The notes under the pieces are model-generated. The model had not been told where the DNA came from. It made no database searches and saw only the letters and a list, made by a program, of their open reading frames with translations. Below, piece by piece: positions 26,458-35,185 of a stretch of DNA of 35,185 nt. Numbering within the stretch: the stretch's first letter is position 1; each line of letters opens with the position of its first letter. Origin of the DNA: Caballeronia grimmiae (GTDB lineage Bacteria > Pseudomonadota > Gammaproteobacteria > Burkholderiales > Burkholderiaceae); assembly GCF_000698555.1 (NCBI RefSeq), contig NZ_JFHE01000049.1, forward strand, positions 1-35,185, read 5' to 3'. Both the position numbers and the translations under genes were made by a program.

Positions 26458-26570
26458 TTCAAAAGCGCAAAACGGCGCGGCACGAACGAGCACATTGCGT
26501 CACAATGGCCGTTCGTCCCGCGCCGTATCATTTTGTCCGGCGCGTCCGTTCCCTACTCGAGGAAAAGCGC

Positions 26571-26969
26571 ATGTCCGCTCCTGTCGTGACCGCCAGCATC
26601 GGCGAGGCCGAGTTTCGAACGCGCCTCGACGACGGCACGCACACCTGGTTCGCCGATGAACCCGTCAGCCTCGGCGGCGCGGATTCCGGCCCGCAACCGG
26701 CCGCCCTGCTGCTGTCGAGCCTGGGCGCGTGCACGTCGATCACGCTGAAGATGTATGCGAAGCGCAAAGGCTGGGCGCTCGAATCGGTGAGCGTCGAGTT
26801 GTCGATGAAAAGCGCGGACGGCGGCACGGTCATCGACCGTCGCATCAGCGTGACAGGCGCACTCGACGCCGAACAGCGGGAACGGCTTTTGCAAATTGCC
26901 AACGCGTGCCCGATGCACAAGGTCCTGTCCGGCGCGATCCGCATCGATTCCGGACTCGCCGAAGCCTGA
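26571..26969 (+). CDS. OsmC/Ohr family peroxide-detoxifying protein
   Basis: This 132-residue soluble protein reduces organic hydroperoxides using two cysteines; C54 (SSLGACTSITLKMYA) and C113 (ANACPMHKVL) are both present. GAGGAAAA before ATG 26571 decides the start over an in-frame TTG or ATG 22 codons upstream. It follows the pirin gene by 113 bases and precedes the DUF1857 gene by 42, so it may be in the same regulon. Whether it belongs to the OsmC, Ohr or YhfA branch is not decided here; the fold assignment is firm. Confidence 0.92.
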   Translation: MSAPVVTASIGEAEFRTRLDDGTHTWFADEPVSLGGADSGPQPAALLLSSLGACTSITLKMYAKRKGWALESVSVELSMKSADGGTVIDRRISVTGALDAEQRERLLQIANACPMHKVLSGAIRIDSGLAEA

Positions 26970-27011
26970 CGGCCTCGCAGCGGCATCACGAACGTCCAAG
27001 GAAACGTCGTT

Positions 27012-27500
27012 TTGAATTTTGAACACCTGATCCAGATCAACGATCCGCACAACCCGCTCGTCGCATCGCTGACGCGCGAGCAGTTGTGGGAAGGTCTCGT
27101 CCTGCGTGCCGAGCAGCCGCAATTGTTCGTGCTCGGCCTCGATAGCTGCGCCATCCTTTCCCGCGACGGCGACGTGATGGAGCGCGAGCTGCATTACGGC
27201 CAGGCCGTCGTGCGCGATCGCGTCACGCTGTATCCGAACGACAGCGTGCGCTACGACATCCTGCCAACCGCCGAACACGTCGGCGGTTCGCTGACGATGG
27301 CGATCGAGCAGCCGGATGCGCTTCAGCTCTTCCTGCGCTTCACCTACAGCACGACGCTGCCGGAGAACGATCATCCGACGCCGGACGAGCGGCAGACGCA
27401 GGAAATCGTGAAATCGGCGTACCGCGAGTCGGACATCGATACGGTGCGGCTCATTCGCCAGTACGCGCACGGCCGCACAGGCGAAAGCCCGCTGCACTGA
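27012..27500 (+). CDS. SRPBCC family protein (DUF1857, AtaL-like)
   Basis: This 162-residue soluble protein matches the DUF1857 branch of the SRPBCC lipid-binding fold. It opens FEHLIQINDPHNPLVASLTR with QLWEGLVLRAEQP, and the C-terminal helix reads ETQ-type (QTQEIVKSAYRESDIDTVRLI). Members bind small hydrophobic ligands; the physiological ligand is unknown. The start is TTG at 27012, preceded by AAGGAA; no ATG fits near the domain start. It is 42 bases after the OsmC gene. Confidence 0.85.
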   Translation: MNFEHLIQINDPHNPLVASLTREQLWEGLVLRAEQPQLFVLGLDSCAILSRDGDVMERELHYGQAVVRDRVTLYPNDSVRYDILPTAEHVGGSLTMAIEQPDALQLFLRFTYSTTLPENDHPTPDERQTQEIVKSAYRESDIDTVRLIRQYAHGRTGESPLH

Positions 27501-27549
27501 GCGGATGGAGCGCGGCTATCGAAAGTCGCGCTTTGATCGGAAAGTCTGC

Positions 27550-27579
27550 TTGCAAATAGGAATGGTTATCATTTACTAT
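27550..27579 (+). promoter_or_regulatory. hemP promoter with overlapping Fur box
   Basis: TTGCAA (27550-27555), an 18-base spacer and TACTAT (27574-27579) form a good sigma-70 promoter. Between them TAGGAATGGTTATCA (27557-27571) matches the Fur 7-1-7 pattern at about 10 of 14 positions on the complementary strand. Confidence 0.7.
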
Positions 27580-27616
27580 AGGTCCATCGAATCAACGAAC
27601 TTACCTTCCGACCGAC

Positions 27617-27847
27617 ATGACCGACACGCTGCGATCCTCCACGCTCAGGCTGCGCCGTCCGGCTGTTCGCGACGCGGCTATCACCCGCCCCAAGGCGACG
27701 CCCGCCCCGGCAGCCGATGCCAACGCCGAGCGCTCTGTGCGCAGCGATACGCTGCTGCAGGGCCGCAGTCACATCGCGATCGTGCATAACGGGGAGACCT
27801 ATCAGTTGCGCGCTACGCGTCTGGGTAAGCTGATCCTGACGAAGTAG
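27617..27847 (+). CDS. hemP: Hemin uptake protein HemP
   Basis: This 76-residue protein ends in the HemP signature HIAIVHNGETYQLRATRLGKLILTK; the N-terminal 40 residues are a variable, basic and Ala/Pro-rich stretch. HemP proteins in betaproteobacteria are needed for haem-dependent growth and for activating haem receptor genes, and are small cytosolic or regulatory proteins. A Fur-overlapped promoter precedes it, and no haem receptor follows; instead a structured non-coding region with terminators lies downstream. Its convergent neighbours are the ferrous-iron operon genes. Confidence 0.93.
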   Translation: MTDTLRSSTLRLRRPAVRDAAITRPKATPAPAADANAERSVRSDTLLQGRSHIAIVHNGETYQLRATRLGKLILTK

Positions 27848-27869
27848 CGGGAAGAACAGCAGTACGTAC

Positions 27870-28000
27870 CGTGTATTGTGGGGACCACCTCGCCAGGAGG
27901 TGTTTGGCCTTAGCCAGCAAGGACGACTTGCACGCGAGAATTTAGACCCCTTCGTGCAAACACCAGCCAGTCGTCGGTAGCAAGCGAAGCCGCTTTTTTT
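27870..28000 (+). ncRNA. Structured RNA region after hemP, candidate iron-responsive small RNA
   Basis: About 130 bases beyond hemP show several stems. These include CACCTC/GAGGTG (27886-27891 and 27897-27902) and TTGCACG/CGTGCAA (27928-27934 and 27953-27959) with a C-rich loop GACCCCTT. There is also a final AAGCG/CGCTT hairpin (27982-27995) ending in a seven-T run. Alternative pairings GGTGTTTG/CAAACACC and GACGACT/AGTCGTC also exist. The layout fits an Hfq-type small RNA or a 3'-UTR-derived RNA sharing the hemP Fur promoter. An iron-regulated RNA called BrrF is known in Burkholderia cenocepacia; I cannot confirm it is this one. Confidence 0.5.
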
Positions 28001-28041
28001 GGTTCCTGCCGGATGCGCCTGCATGGCGAACGTAGAAGACG

Positions 28042-28083
28042 AAACGGCACGCTTTCCTGACGAAAGCGTGCCGTTTGTTTTTT
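28042..28083 (+). terminator. Strong 15-bp terminator hairpin
   Basis: The perfect 15-base arms AAACGGCACGCTTTC and GAAAGCGTGCCGTTT have a five-base loop and are followed by GTTTTTTG. It lies between the rightward hemP/RNA transcript and the convergent DUF336 gene; the other face lacks a good T-run. Confidence 0.93.
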
Positions 28084-28095
28084 GCGGCGAACGCC

Positions 28096-28509
28096 TCAGA
28101 CGTTCTCGATACCCAGCGCCCCGATGCCCGCGCGGGCAATCTGCGCATCCTGATCCGATTTCACGCCCGACACCCCCACCGCCCCGACGATATCCACGCC
28201 GACGAAAATCGGCACGCCGCCTTCGAGCATCGCGGTCATCGGTGCGGACAGGAACGCGGTGCGTCCCTGCTTGATGGTGTCCTCGTAAGCTTTCGTTTCG
28301 CGGCGGCCGAGCACGGCGGTGCGCGCCTTGCCCGTCGCCATTTCGACCGTGCTCGCACCCGCCCTATCCAGCCGATGCAGATGCAGCAGATGCCCGCCTT
28401 CATCGACGATGGCGATCGTCACGTTCCATTGATGCTGCTTCGCGAAAGCCTCGGCGGCGGCGGCCATGGCTGTCACGTCATCGTCGGTCAGTACGGGTTT
28501 CGTTCTCAT
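28096..28509 (-). CDS. DUF336 (GlcG/HbpS-like) protein
   Basis: This 137-residue soluble protein matches the GlcG/HbpS family: VTIAIVDEGGHLLHLHRLDRA, then ATGKARTAVLGRRET, then IFVGVDIVGAVGVSG. HbpS members bind haem; other members have unclear roles, including in glycolate loci. It has no signal peptide, so a cytosolic location is likely. The gene starts 19 bases after the ftrD stop on the same strand and is probably the last gene of the ferrous-iron operon. A haem- or iron-related role is inferred from this context. Confidence 0.86.
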   Translation of the reverse strand: MRTKPVLTDDDVTAMAAAAEAFAKQHQWNVTIAIVDEGGHLLHLHRLDRAGASTVEMATGKARTAVLGRRETKAYEDTIKQGRTAFLSAPMTAMLEGGVPIFVGVDIVGAVGVSGVKSDQDAQIARAGIGALGIENV

Positions 28510-28528
28510 TGGCTCGCTCGCGGTCCGG

Positions 28529-29944
28529 TTAGCGTGAAAAGCCCCAGAACATCAGATACCACGCGCTGTCCGCAACGGCCAGCGCTGCCACGAACCATAA
28601 CATCGCCGCGAAACGAGGAACAAGCGTCGTCGCGTAGCGGCCGGTCACGCGCCACGCGAGCCACGCGCTCCATACATTGGCGACGCCGAGCAGTCCCAGG
28701 CGCAGGCCCGTTACCCACCACAGCGGCACGTGTTCGGCGCGCAGCAGCGAGACCGTCGTCGCGGAAAGGCCGAGAAACACGCCGACGCCGGCAATCGGAA
28801 TAAGCGCGAGCGCCAGATGATGCAGCCGCCTGGCGCTGCCCGCGCCGAGCATGCGCGCGCCCCCGGCGAGGAGCGCGAGCAGCGCCGTGCCATAGACGAG
28901 ACCCGTCGCGACGATATAACCGACGACCAGCGAGCCGTCGAGCCACGAGAAGACGTCGTTCTGCTCCGGGTAATGCGTGAACAGGAACCACGGCGCGTTG
29001 GCCTCGAGCGGCCAGAGAATATCGTGGTCGATCAGCCAGCCCGCGAAGAACTGCTTGAGATCGACGAACCACGTGCTCACGGTCCAGTGGAACGCGCCGA
29101 TGGCGATGCCGAGCAGGCCGTAGAGAATGAGCGCGGTGTCCCACGGATTCGCCGCCTTGTCGCCCTGATTCACGACTTCGTCGGCGGGCGAGCGCCACGA
29201 CAGCGCGATGGCGTCGCGGTGACCGCTGCATCGTCCGCACATGTGGCAGTCGGCGGCGCCCTTCATGTTGCGCAGCGGCACGAGCGGCGCGCAGTTGATC
29301 GGGATCACGCGATGCCCGTGCTCGCCCTTCGTGTACGAGCGCCGCCAGGCGTCCTCGTCAACCTTGTAATGGAACGGTGCGAGGCGCGCGAGCAGCGAGA
29401 AAACGCCGTTCACCGGGCACAGATACTTGCACCACACCCGCTTTTCACGGCCGTACAACGCGCCGATGATCATCGCTGCGACGGTCGATCCGCCGAGCAC
29501 GAGCAGCACGGCCTTCGGATATTGATAGACGCTGACCATCTGGCCGTAGATCGTCGTCAGGCCGAACGCGACGAACGGCCAGCCGCCCCAGCGCATCCAG
29601 TGCGGAATGGCGCGCCCCCGGCCGAAGCGGCTCGCGAACTCGGTCAACGCGCCTTCCGGACACAGCACGCCGCACCAGACGCGGCCGAGCATCACCATCG
29701 ACAGCAGCACGAACGGCCACCAGATGCCCCAGAACACGAACTGCGCGGCGAGCGTCAGATTGTTCCAGAGATGCGCGGAGCCGTCGGGCAGCGGCATCAC
29801 TGCAGGAACCAGGATCAGAAAAGCGTACACGGCCACCACGACCCACTGGATTCCGCGGATCGTGCTGCCGTGTTGTTGCATCCATTGGCCGGCTTGCTGA
29901 AGCCGGCTCGGGACTCGCACACCTTGTTGCATCTCGGAGCTCAT
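28529..29944 (-). CDS. ftrD: FtrD-like membrane polyferredoxin
   Basis: This 471-residue inner-membrane protein resembles NosR/YccM-type ferredoxins. After a soluble start and two membrane helices come two CxxxCP motifs (C91/C95 in WCGVLCPEG, C172/C176 in WCKYLCPVNG) and a CxxCxxC segment (C233, C236, C239 in CHMCGRCSG). Several further helices extend to the C-terminus. In the FtrABCD system FtrD is thought to handle electrons that accompany ferrous iron uptake. The ATG at 29942-29944 overlaps the ftrC stop by four bases (ATGA), so the start is well fixed. The frame is open further upstream but only as a shadow of ftrC. Confidence 0.92.
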   Translation of the reverse strand: MSSEMQQGVRVPSRLQQAGQWMQQHGSTIRGIQWVVVAVYAFLILVPAVMPLPDGSAHLWNNLTLAAQFVFWGIWWPFVLLSMVMLGRVWCGVLCPEGALTEFASRFGRGRAIPHWMRWGGWPFVAFGLTTIYGQMVSVYQYPKAVLLVLGGSTVAAMIIGALYGREKRVWCKYLCPVNGVFSLLARLAPFHYKVDEDAWRRSYTKGEHGHRVIPINCAPLVPLRNMKGAADCHMCGRCSGHRDAIALSWRSPADEVVNQGDKAANPWDTALILYGLLGIAIGAFHWTVSTWFVDLKQFFAGWLIDHDILWPLEANAPWFLFTHYPEQNDVFSWLDGSLVVGYIVATGLVYGTALLALLAGGARMLGAGSARRLHHLALALIPIAGVGVFLGLSATTVSLLRAEHVPLWWVTGLRLGLLGVANVWSAWLAWRVTGRYATTLVPRFAAMLWFVAALAVADSAWYLMFWGFSR

Positions 29945-30792
29945 GCTGGGCGGCCAGCCGCCTTTTGTTTTTGCGCCATCTGGTTGTTCGAACGGCGCAT
30001 CAGGAGATAGATGACGATCCAGTACAGCGCGTAAGCGACGAGGTTCATGCCGGCGGGATGCGCACGATAGCCGGTGAGCGTTGCGACGAGCGAGCCGAAG
30101 GTGGTGGAATCGTCGAGCAGCGCGGACGTGTTCCATACCTGATTGACGATGACCGGCAGCACTTCCATGTCGATCAGCTTGTCGACGCCTGTTTCGAAAA
30201 GACCGGCAGCAAGGAACAGCAGCATGATTTCGGTGACCCGGAAGAACGAGCGCCACGAGAAGAACTTGCCGCCGAGTTGCAGCACATAGAACGTGAGCAG
30301 CGCGAGCCCGAAGCCAATGATGATCGCCACGTACTGCGACGCCGGCACGTGACCGGACTGCCCGAAACCGACGCCATAGAGAAACACGGCCGTTTCGCTG
30401 CCTTCACGCGCGATCGCGAGCGCGACCAGCAGCGCGATGCCCCACCAGTGCCCGTCCTGCGTGCTCTTTTTCAGCGACGTTTCCATGTCGCGCTTGAGCG
30501 TGCGGCCGTGACGCTTCATCCACAGCACCATCTGCACGATCAGCACGCAGGCGATCAGCACCATGCCGGTCTGGAAGTAATCCTGCGCATTGCCGGACAG
30601 CACTTCGGTGAAACCGATGAGCGCCGCTCCGAGCGCGATAGCCGCAAGCAGCCCGGCCGCGACGCCGAACCACAGATAAGGCAGGCCGCGGCGCGCCTGT
30701 TGGTCGCCGTTTTTCAGCCACGCATGCAGGATACCGACGACCAGCAACGCCTCGACGCTTTCCCGCCAAACGATGAAAAGGACCTGCCCCAT
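29941..30792 (-). CDS. ftrC: FTR1-family iron permease FtrC
   Basis: This 283-residue inner-membrane protein has seven hydrophobic segments and the two REXXE iron-binding motifs of the FTR1/EfeU family: RESVE at 10-14 and REGSE at 129-133. It should carry iron, after oxidation, across the inner membrane. A very strong AGGAGG precedes the ATG. It lies 63 bases after ftrB and overlaps ftrD by four bases. Together with FtrA, FtrB and FtrD it forms the ferrous-iron importer known in Bordetella and Brucella. Confidence 0.95.
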   Translation of the reverse strand: MGQVLFIVWRESVEALLVVGILHAWLKNGDQQARRGLPYLWFGVAAGLLAAIALGAALIGFTEVLSGNAQDYFQTGMVLIACVLIVQMVLWMKRHGRTLKRDMETSLKKSTQDGHWWGIALLVALAIAREGSETAVFLYGVGFGQSGHVPASQYVAIIIGFGLALLTFYVLQLGGKFFSWRSFFRVTEIMLLFLAAGLFETGVDKLIDMEVLPVIVNQVWNTSALLDDSTTFGSLVATLTGYRAHPAGMNLVAYALYWIVIYLLMRRSNNQMAQKQKAAGRPA

Positions 30793-30855
30793 AACGCAAA
30801 CCTCCTGCAGTTCTGCTTCACTACCGCCGCGCGAAAAGATCGCGCGGCAGGAACA

Positions 30856-31197
30856 TCACTTCGCGACGATGACGCCTTGCGCCGTCTGGTGGAAATCGTC
30901 GAAGAACTTGTACTCGCCCGGATCGAGCGGGGCGATCACGACGAACGAATCGGCGCCCGGCGCGAGCACTTTTTCCTTGCGCAGCTGCACGCTTTCGAAT
31001 TCGGCTGCGCCCTTGCCGACGTTATGCACTTCGATCTTGATGCGCTGCCCCGCCGGCACTTCGATGCGCACCGGGTTCAGCTTGCCGTCGTTCATTTCCA
31101 GCTTGAACGTCGGCAGATCGGCGGCCTGCGCGATACCGGCGCCCGCCCCGAACATGGCGGACAACGCGATCGCAACCACCTGGCTTCTAAGTTTCAT
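30856..31197 (-). CDS. ftrB: FtrB-like periplasmic cupredoxin-fold protein
   Basis: This 113-residue protein has a signal peptide (MKLRSQVVAIALSAMFGAGAG...AQA, cleaved near residue 25) and a mature cupredoxin-like domain (FKLEMNDGKLNPVRIEVPAG, ending YKFFDDFHQTAQGVIVAK), as in the EfeO cupredoxin module and FtrB. The whole protein contains no cysteine, so it cannot hold a classical type-1 copper site; a role in ferrous iron oxidation or binding within FtrABCD is inferred. It follows ftrA by 77 bases, with a strong hairpin between them. Confidence 0.9.
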   Translation of the reverse strand: MKLRSQVVAIALSAMFGAGAGIAQAADLPTFKLEMNDGKLNPVRIEVPAGQRIKIEVHNVGKGAAEFESVQLRKEKVLAPGADSFVVIAPLDPGEYKFFDDFHQTAQGVIVAK

Positions 31198-31216
31198 GCG
31201 TACTTCCTGAGATGAA

Positions 31217-31247
31217 CGCGCCCGGCCTTTGAGGACAGCCGGGCGCG
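31217..31247 (-). terminator. Intercistronic hairpin ftrA-ftrB
   Basis: The ten-base perfect arms CGCGCCCGGC and GCCGGGCGCG enclose an 11-base loop between ftrA and ftrB. It has no T-run, so it probably partially terminates or stabilises ftrA mRNA, allowing more FtrA than FtrBCD. Confidence 0.55.
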
Positions 31248-31274
31248 CGAATCAAGCGCGCGGTCGCGCGATGC

Positions 31275-31820
31275 TCAATACCCGCCCTTTTTGCCGATTC
31301 CCGCGAACGGGAAGTCGTACTCGATCGTGTAGGGCTTGAACCACGGGCCGACGCCCGTTTCCTTGTCCGTGTGACGGCCGAAAGCCATATGGCCGGTTTC
31401 GGCCGGCGGGGAAACGTGCAGCTTCAGGTGATATTTGCCCGGCCCGAAGAGCTTGACGTTGTCGCCATAGTGCGGGCCGTCGCTGGCGACCATCGCCATC
31501 AGGTCGCCCTTGATCGTCTGCGTCGTGCCGACCTTCGAGAGTTCGTACGTGATGTTCAGGTACGGCATCCAGTCGCCTTCCGCAAACCCGGTCGGATTGT
31601 TCTTGACCGCGTGGATATCGGCTTCGAGGTGGATGTCCGAATCCGACGCCTTGCGCATCATGCCTTCCGGCGACATCGTGATCGGCTGAAGATAGACGGC
31701 GCCGACTTCCATGCCGCCTTCGATGTGCTGCTTTCCGATCGGATACTCGGCAGCGGAGGCCGCCATCATCGCCGTGAGACCAGCAGCGGCGACAAGGCCG
31801 CGCATCAACGTAGAACCCAT
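31275..31820 (-). CDS. ftrA: FtrA/P19-type periplasmic iron-binding protein
   Basis: This 181-residue exported protein belongs to the P19/Tp34 (UPF0423) family, which binds Fe2+/Cu2+ and supplies iron to FtrC. The signal peptide is MGSTLMRGLVAAAGLTAMMA...ASA, cleaved near residue 23. Typical segments follow: YPIGKQHIEGGMEVGAVYL (with Met37/Glu38), SDIHLEADIHA (His64 and His70) and VASDGPHYGDNVKL (His117). The ATG at 31818-31820 has AAGGAG upstream, so a start 13 codons earlier is not needed. It opens the ftrABCD operon and has a Fur-box-like site in its promoter. Confidence 0.95.
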   Translation of the reverse strand: MGSTLMRGLVAAAGLTAMMAASAAEYPIGKQHIEGGMEVGAVYLQPITMSPEGMMRKASDSDIHLEADIHAVKNNPTGFAEGDWMPYLNITYELSKVGTTQTIKGDLMAMVASDGPHYGDNVKLFGPGKYHLKLHVSPPAETGHMAFGRHTDKETGVGPWFKPYTIEYDFPFAGIGKKGGY

Positions 31821-31913
31821 CAGGTACTCCTTCTTTTTATGGATCGGCTCACGCGTCAATTACTGCCGCGCGGCCACGCTACAAAACGGCCGATCACCCC
31901 GCTACCATGAACG

Positions 31914-31943
31914 GTAATACGAACCATTCTCAATGTTTGTCAG
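31914..31943 (-). promoter_or_regulatory. ftrA promoter with Fur-like box
   Basis: Read leftward, CTGACA (31943-31938), an 18-base spacer and TATTAC (31919-31914) form a sigma-70-like promoter. The spacer and -10 hold TGAGAATGGTTCGTA (31932-31918), a Fur-like 7-1-7 site with about 9 of 14 matches. It lies about 95 bases before ftrA. Confidence 0.55.
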
Positions 31944-32039
31944 TTTAGCATCGTTCGATGGACGCAACAATTTGAAGCGGCTTACAAACCCAGTCGCAGT
32001 AAGGCTTTTCGGGCGGCCCAGTCAGGGACGCAAAGGGCG

Positions 32040-32069
32040 AAAAAAAGCGGCGGACCGTATGTCCGCCGC
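32040..32069 (-). terminator. Intrinsic terminator of uvrB
   Basis: Leftward, GCGGCGGAC and GTCCGCCGC (nine-base arms, five-base loop) are followed by seven T residues, 28 bases beyond the uvrB stop. Confidence 0.93.
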
Positions 32070-32097
32070 CCGGTTTCGCTTCGAGCCTTGTCTGGCG

Positions 32098-34194
<2,097 letters not shown>

Positions 34195-34614
34195 GGGTAC
34201 CAGAGTCTTCGCCGGGGCAAACACTTATTCTAGCGGCTGCCGCAAAACTGGCGCAGCGCCCGGGCGGTGGGCGAAATCGGGCGCGGCATCCGTGCTGTGC
34301 GGCCTGTCCGCGCGTCGTTTCAAGCACATTGGGCTGGCCTGCGTGATCTCAAGCGCCGCCAGGCGGATCGCGGCGATTTCCGGCGATCCGACCGGTAAAA
34401 AGCACGCAATCGCACCGCACGCCGACGAAACCGGAGCGGGATTCGCTACAATGTGCGACTGGGCTCGCCGGCGCGAAATGACGTTCCATACGCTTTCGCC
34501 GCCGCCGACGCCCGCGCGCCGAGCCAGCTTTCCGGCCATCGAGGCGCGACGCGGTCGAGAAACTTCGCCGTCCGCACTCCCTGCCGCACGTCCTTTCCTC
34601 ACTGCCGATAGATC
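34195..34614. promoter_or_regulatory. Divergent region uvrB / aminotransferase
   Basis: This 420-base gap contains no gene I can support. A -10-like TACAAT (34447-34452, in GCTACAATG) faces the aminotransferase. No SOS box (CTGT-N8-ACAG) was seen at uvrB, so LexA control is not supported. Confidence 0.4.
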
Positions 34615-35185
34615 ATGTCTCTTTTCTCTGCCGTCGAACTCGCCCCCCGCGACCCGATTCTGGGCCTCAACGAAGCCTTCAACGCCGATCCGCGCCCGAC
34701 CAAGGTCAATCTGGGCGTCGGCGTCTACACCAACGAAGAGGGCAAGATTCCGCTCCTGCGCGCCGTGCGCGAAGCCGAGAAAGCCCGCGTCGACGCCGCG
34801 CTGCCGCGCGGTTATCTGCCGATCGACGGCATCGCCGCTTACGACTCCGCCGTGCAAACGCTGCTGCTCGGCAAGGACTCGCCGCTGATCGCCGCAGGCC
34901 GCGTCGTCACGGCGCAGGCGCTGGGCGGCACGGGCGCGCTCAAGATCGGCGCGGATTTCCTGAAGCGCGTGAACCCGAACGCGACCGTCGCCATCAGCGA
35001 TCCGAGCTGGGAGAACCATCGCGCGCTGTTCGAAGGCGCGGGCTTCGAAGTCGTCAACTATCCGTACTACGACGCCGCCACGCACGGCGTGAACTTCGAG
35101 GGCATGCTCGCCGCGCTGAACGGCTATGCGCCTGGCACGATCGTCGTGCTCCACGCGTGCTGTCACAACCCGACGGGCGTCGATC
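34615..35185 (+). CDS. Class I aminotransferase (aromatic/aspartate type), partial
   Basis: The first 190 residues of a PLP-dependent aminotransferase are present; the gene runs off the window. It starts MSLFSAVELAPRDPILGLNE at ATG 34615. Typical segments are NLGVGVYTNEEGKIP, ALGGTGALKIG (102-112), SWENHR (131-136) and CCHNPTG (182-188), closest in look to E. coli TyrB and AspC. It should transfer amino groups between aromatic or dicarboxylic amino acids and 2-oxoacids. The PLP lysine lies beyond the edge. It is divergent from uvrB. The upstream ribosome site is weak. Confidence 0.93.
   Translation, partial: MSLFSAVELAPRDPILGLNEAFNADPRPTKVNLGVGVYTNEEGKIPLLRAVREAEKARVDAALPRGYLPIDGIAAYDSAVQTLLLGKDSPLIAAGRVVTAQALGGTGALKIGADFLKRVNPNATVAISDPSWENHRALFEGAGFEVVNYPYYDAATHGVNFEGMLAALNGYAPGTIVVLHACCHNPTGVD

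Noticed and set aside
34195..34614. SOS/LexA box for uvrB
   Set aside because: No CTGT-N8-ACAG motif was found near the uvrB start.

Overview
The window is high-GC DNA with long, tightly packed genes. The gene set (trimeric porin, DUF2968, DUF3597, UPF0114, hemP, ftrABCD, UvrB next to an aromatic aminotransferase) points to a betaproteobacterium of the Burkholderiaceae, most likely Paraburkholderia or Caballeronia. This is judged from protein character only; no database was searched.

Layout. (1) 1-4.5 kb: a POT peptide transporter, a porin followed by a LysE-type exporter, and a short-chain dehydrogenase. (2) 4.5-8.7 kb: small accessory genes, namely an RNase H-fold protein with an extra helical N-terminus, a PRC-barrel protein, a KTSC protein, DUF2968 and several uncharacterised proteins. 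(3) 8.7-11.7 kb: a sparsely coding stretch with a frameshifted exported protein, DUF3597 and an orphan helix-turn-helix protein. It ends at the 3' end of tRNA-Ser(GGA). (4) 11.8-16.3 kb: acs, a DUF4212 small subunit and a sodium:solute symporter, read leftward as one probable acetate or monocarboxylate uptake and activation unit. (5) 16.6-19.9 kb: an EamA transporter, a UPF0114 membrane protein and a class I iron-sulfur fumarase. (6) 20-31.9 kb: a dense iron section with bfr-murI, bfd, tonB-exbB-exbD, hemP with a probable downstream small RNA, and ftrABCD plus a DUF336/HbpS-like gene. A LysR/pirin/OsmC/DUF1857 group sits inside it. (7) 32-35.2 kb: uvrB, and a class I aminotransferase cut by the window edge.

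The iron genes form a plausible circuit. Fur-box-like 15-mers lie in front of bfr, bfd, hemP and ftrA, and at bfd and hemP they overlap good sigma-70 promoters. Bfr stores iron, Bfd would help release it, FtrABCD would import ferrous iron, and TonB-ExbBD energises outer-membrane uptake. A structured, terminator-ended transcript region follows hemP. It could be the local counterpart of an iron-sparing small RNA, and a short G-rich stretch in it is complementary to the fumarase leader.

Features too short for ordinary gene calling include a 20-residue membrane peptide with a strong ribosome site just before tonB, a 39-residue exported peptide after exbD, and a frame break in an exported protein whose true C-terminus appears to carry a tandem DPIAAFA repeat. 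No CRISPR array, insertion sequence or prophage was seen.
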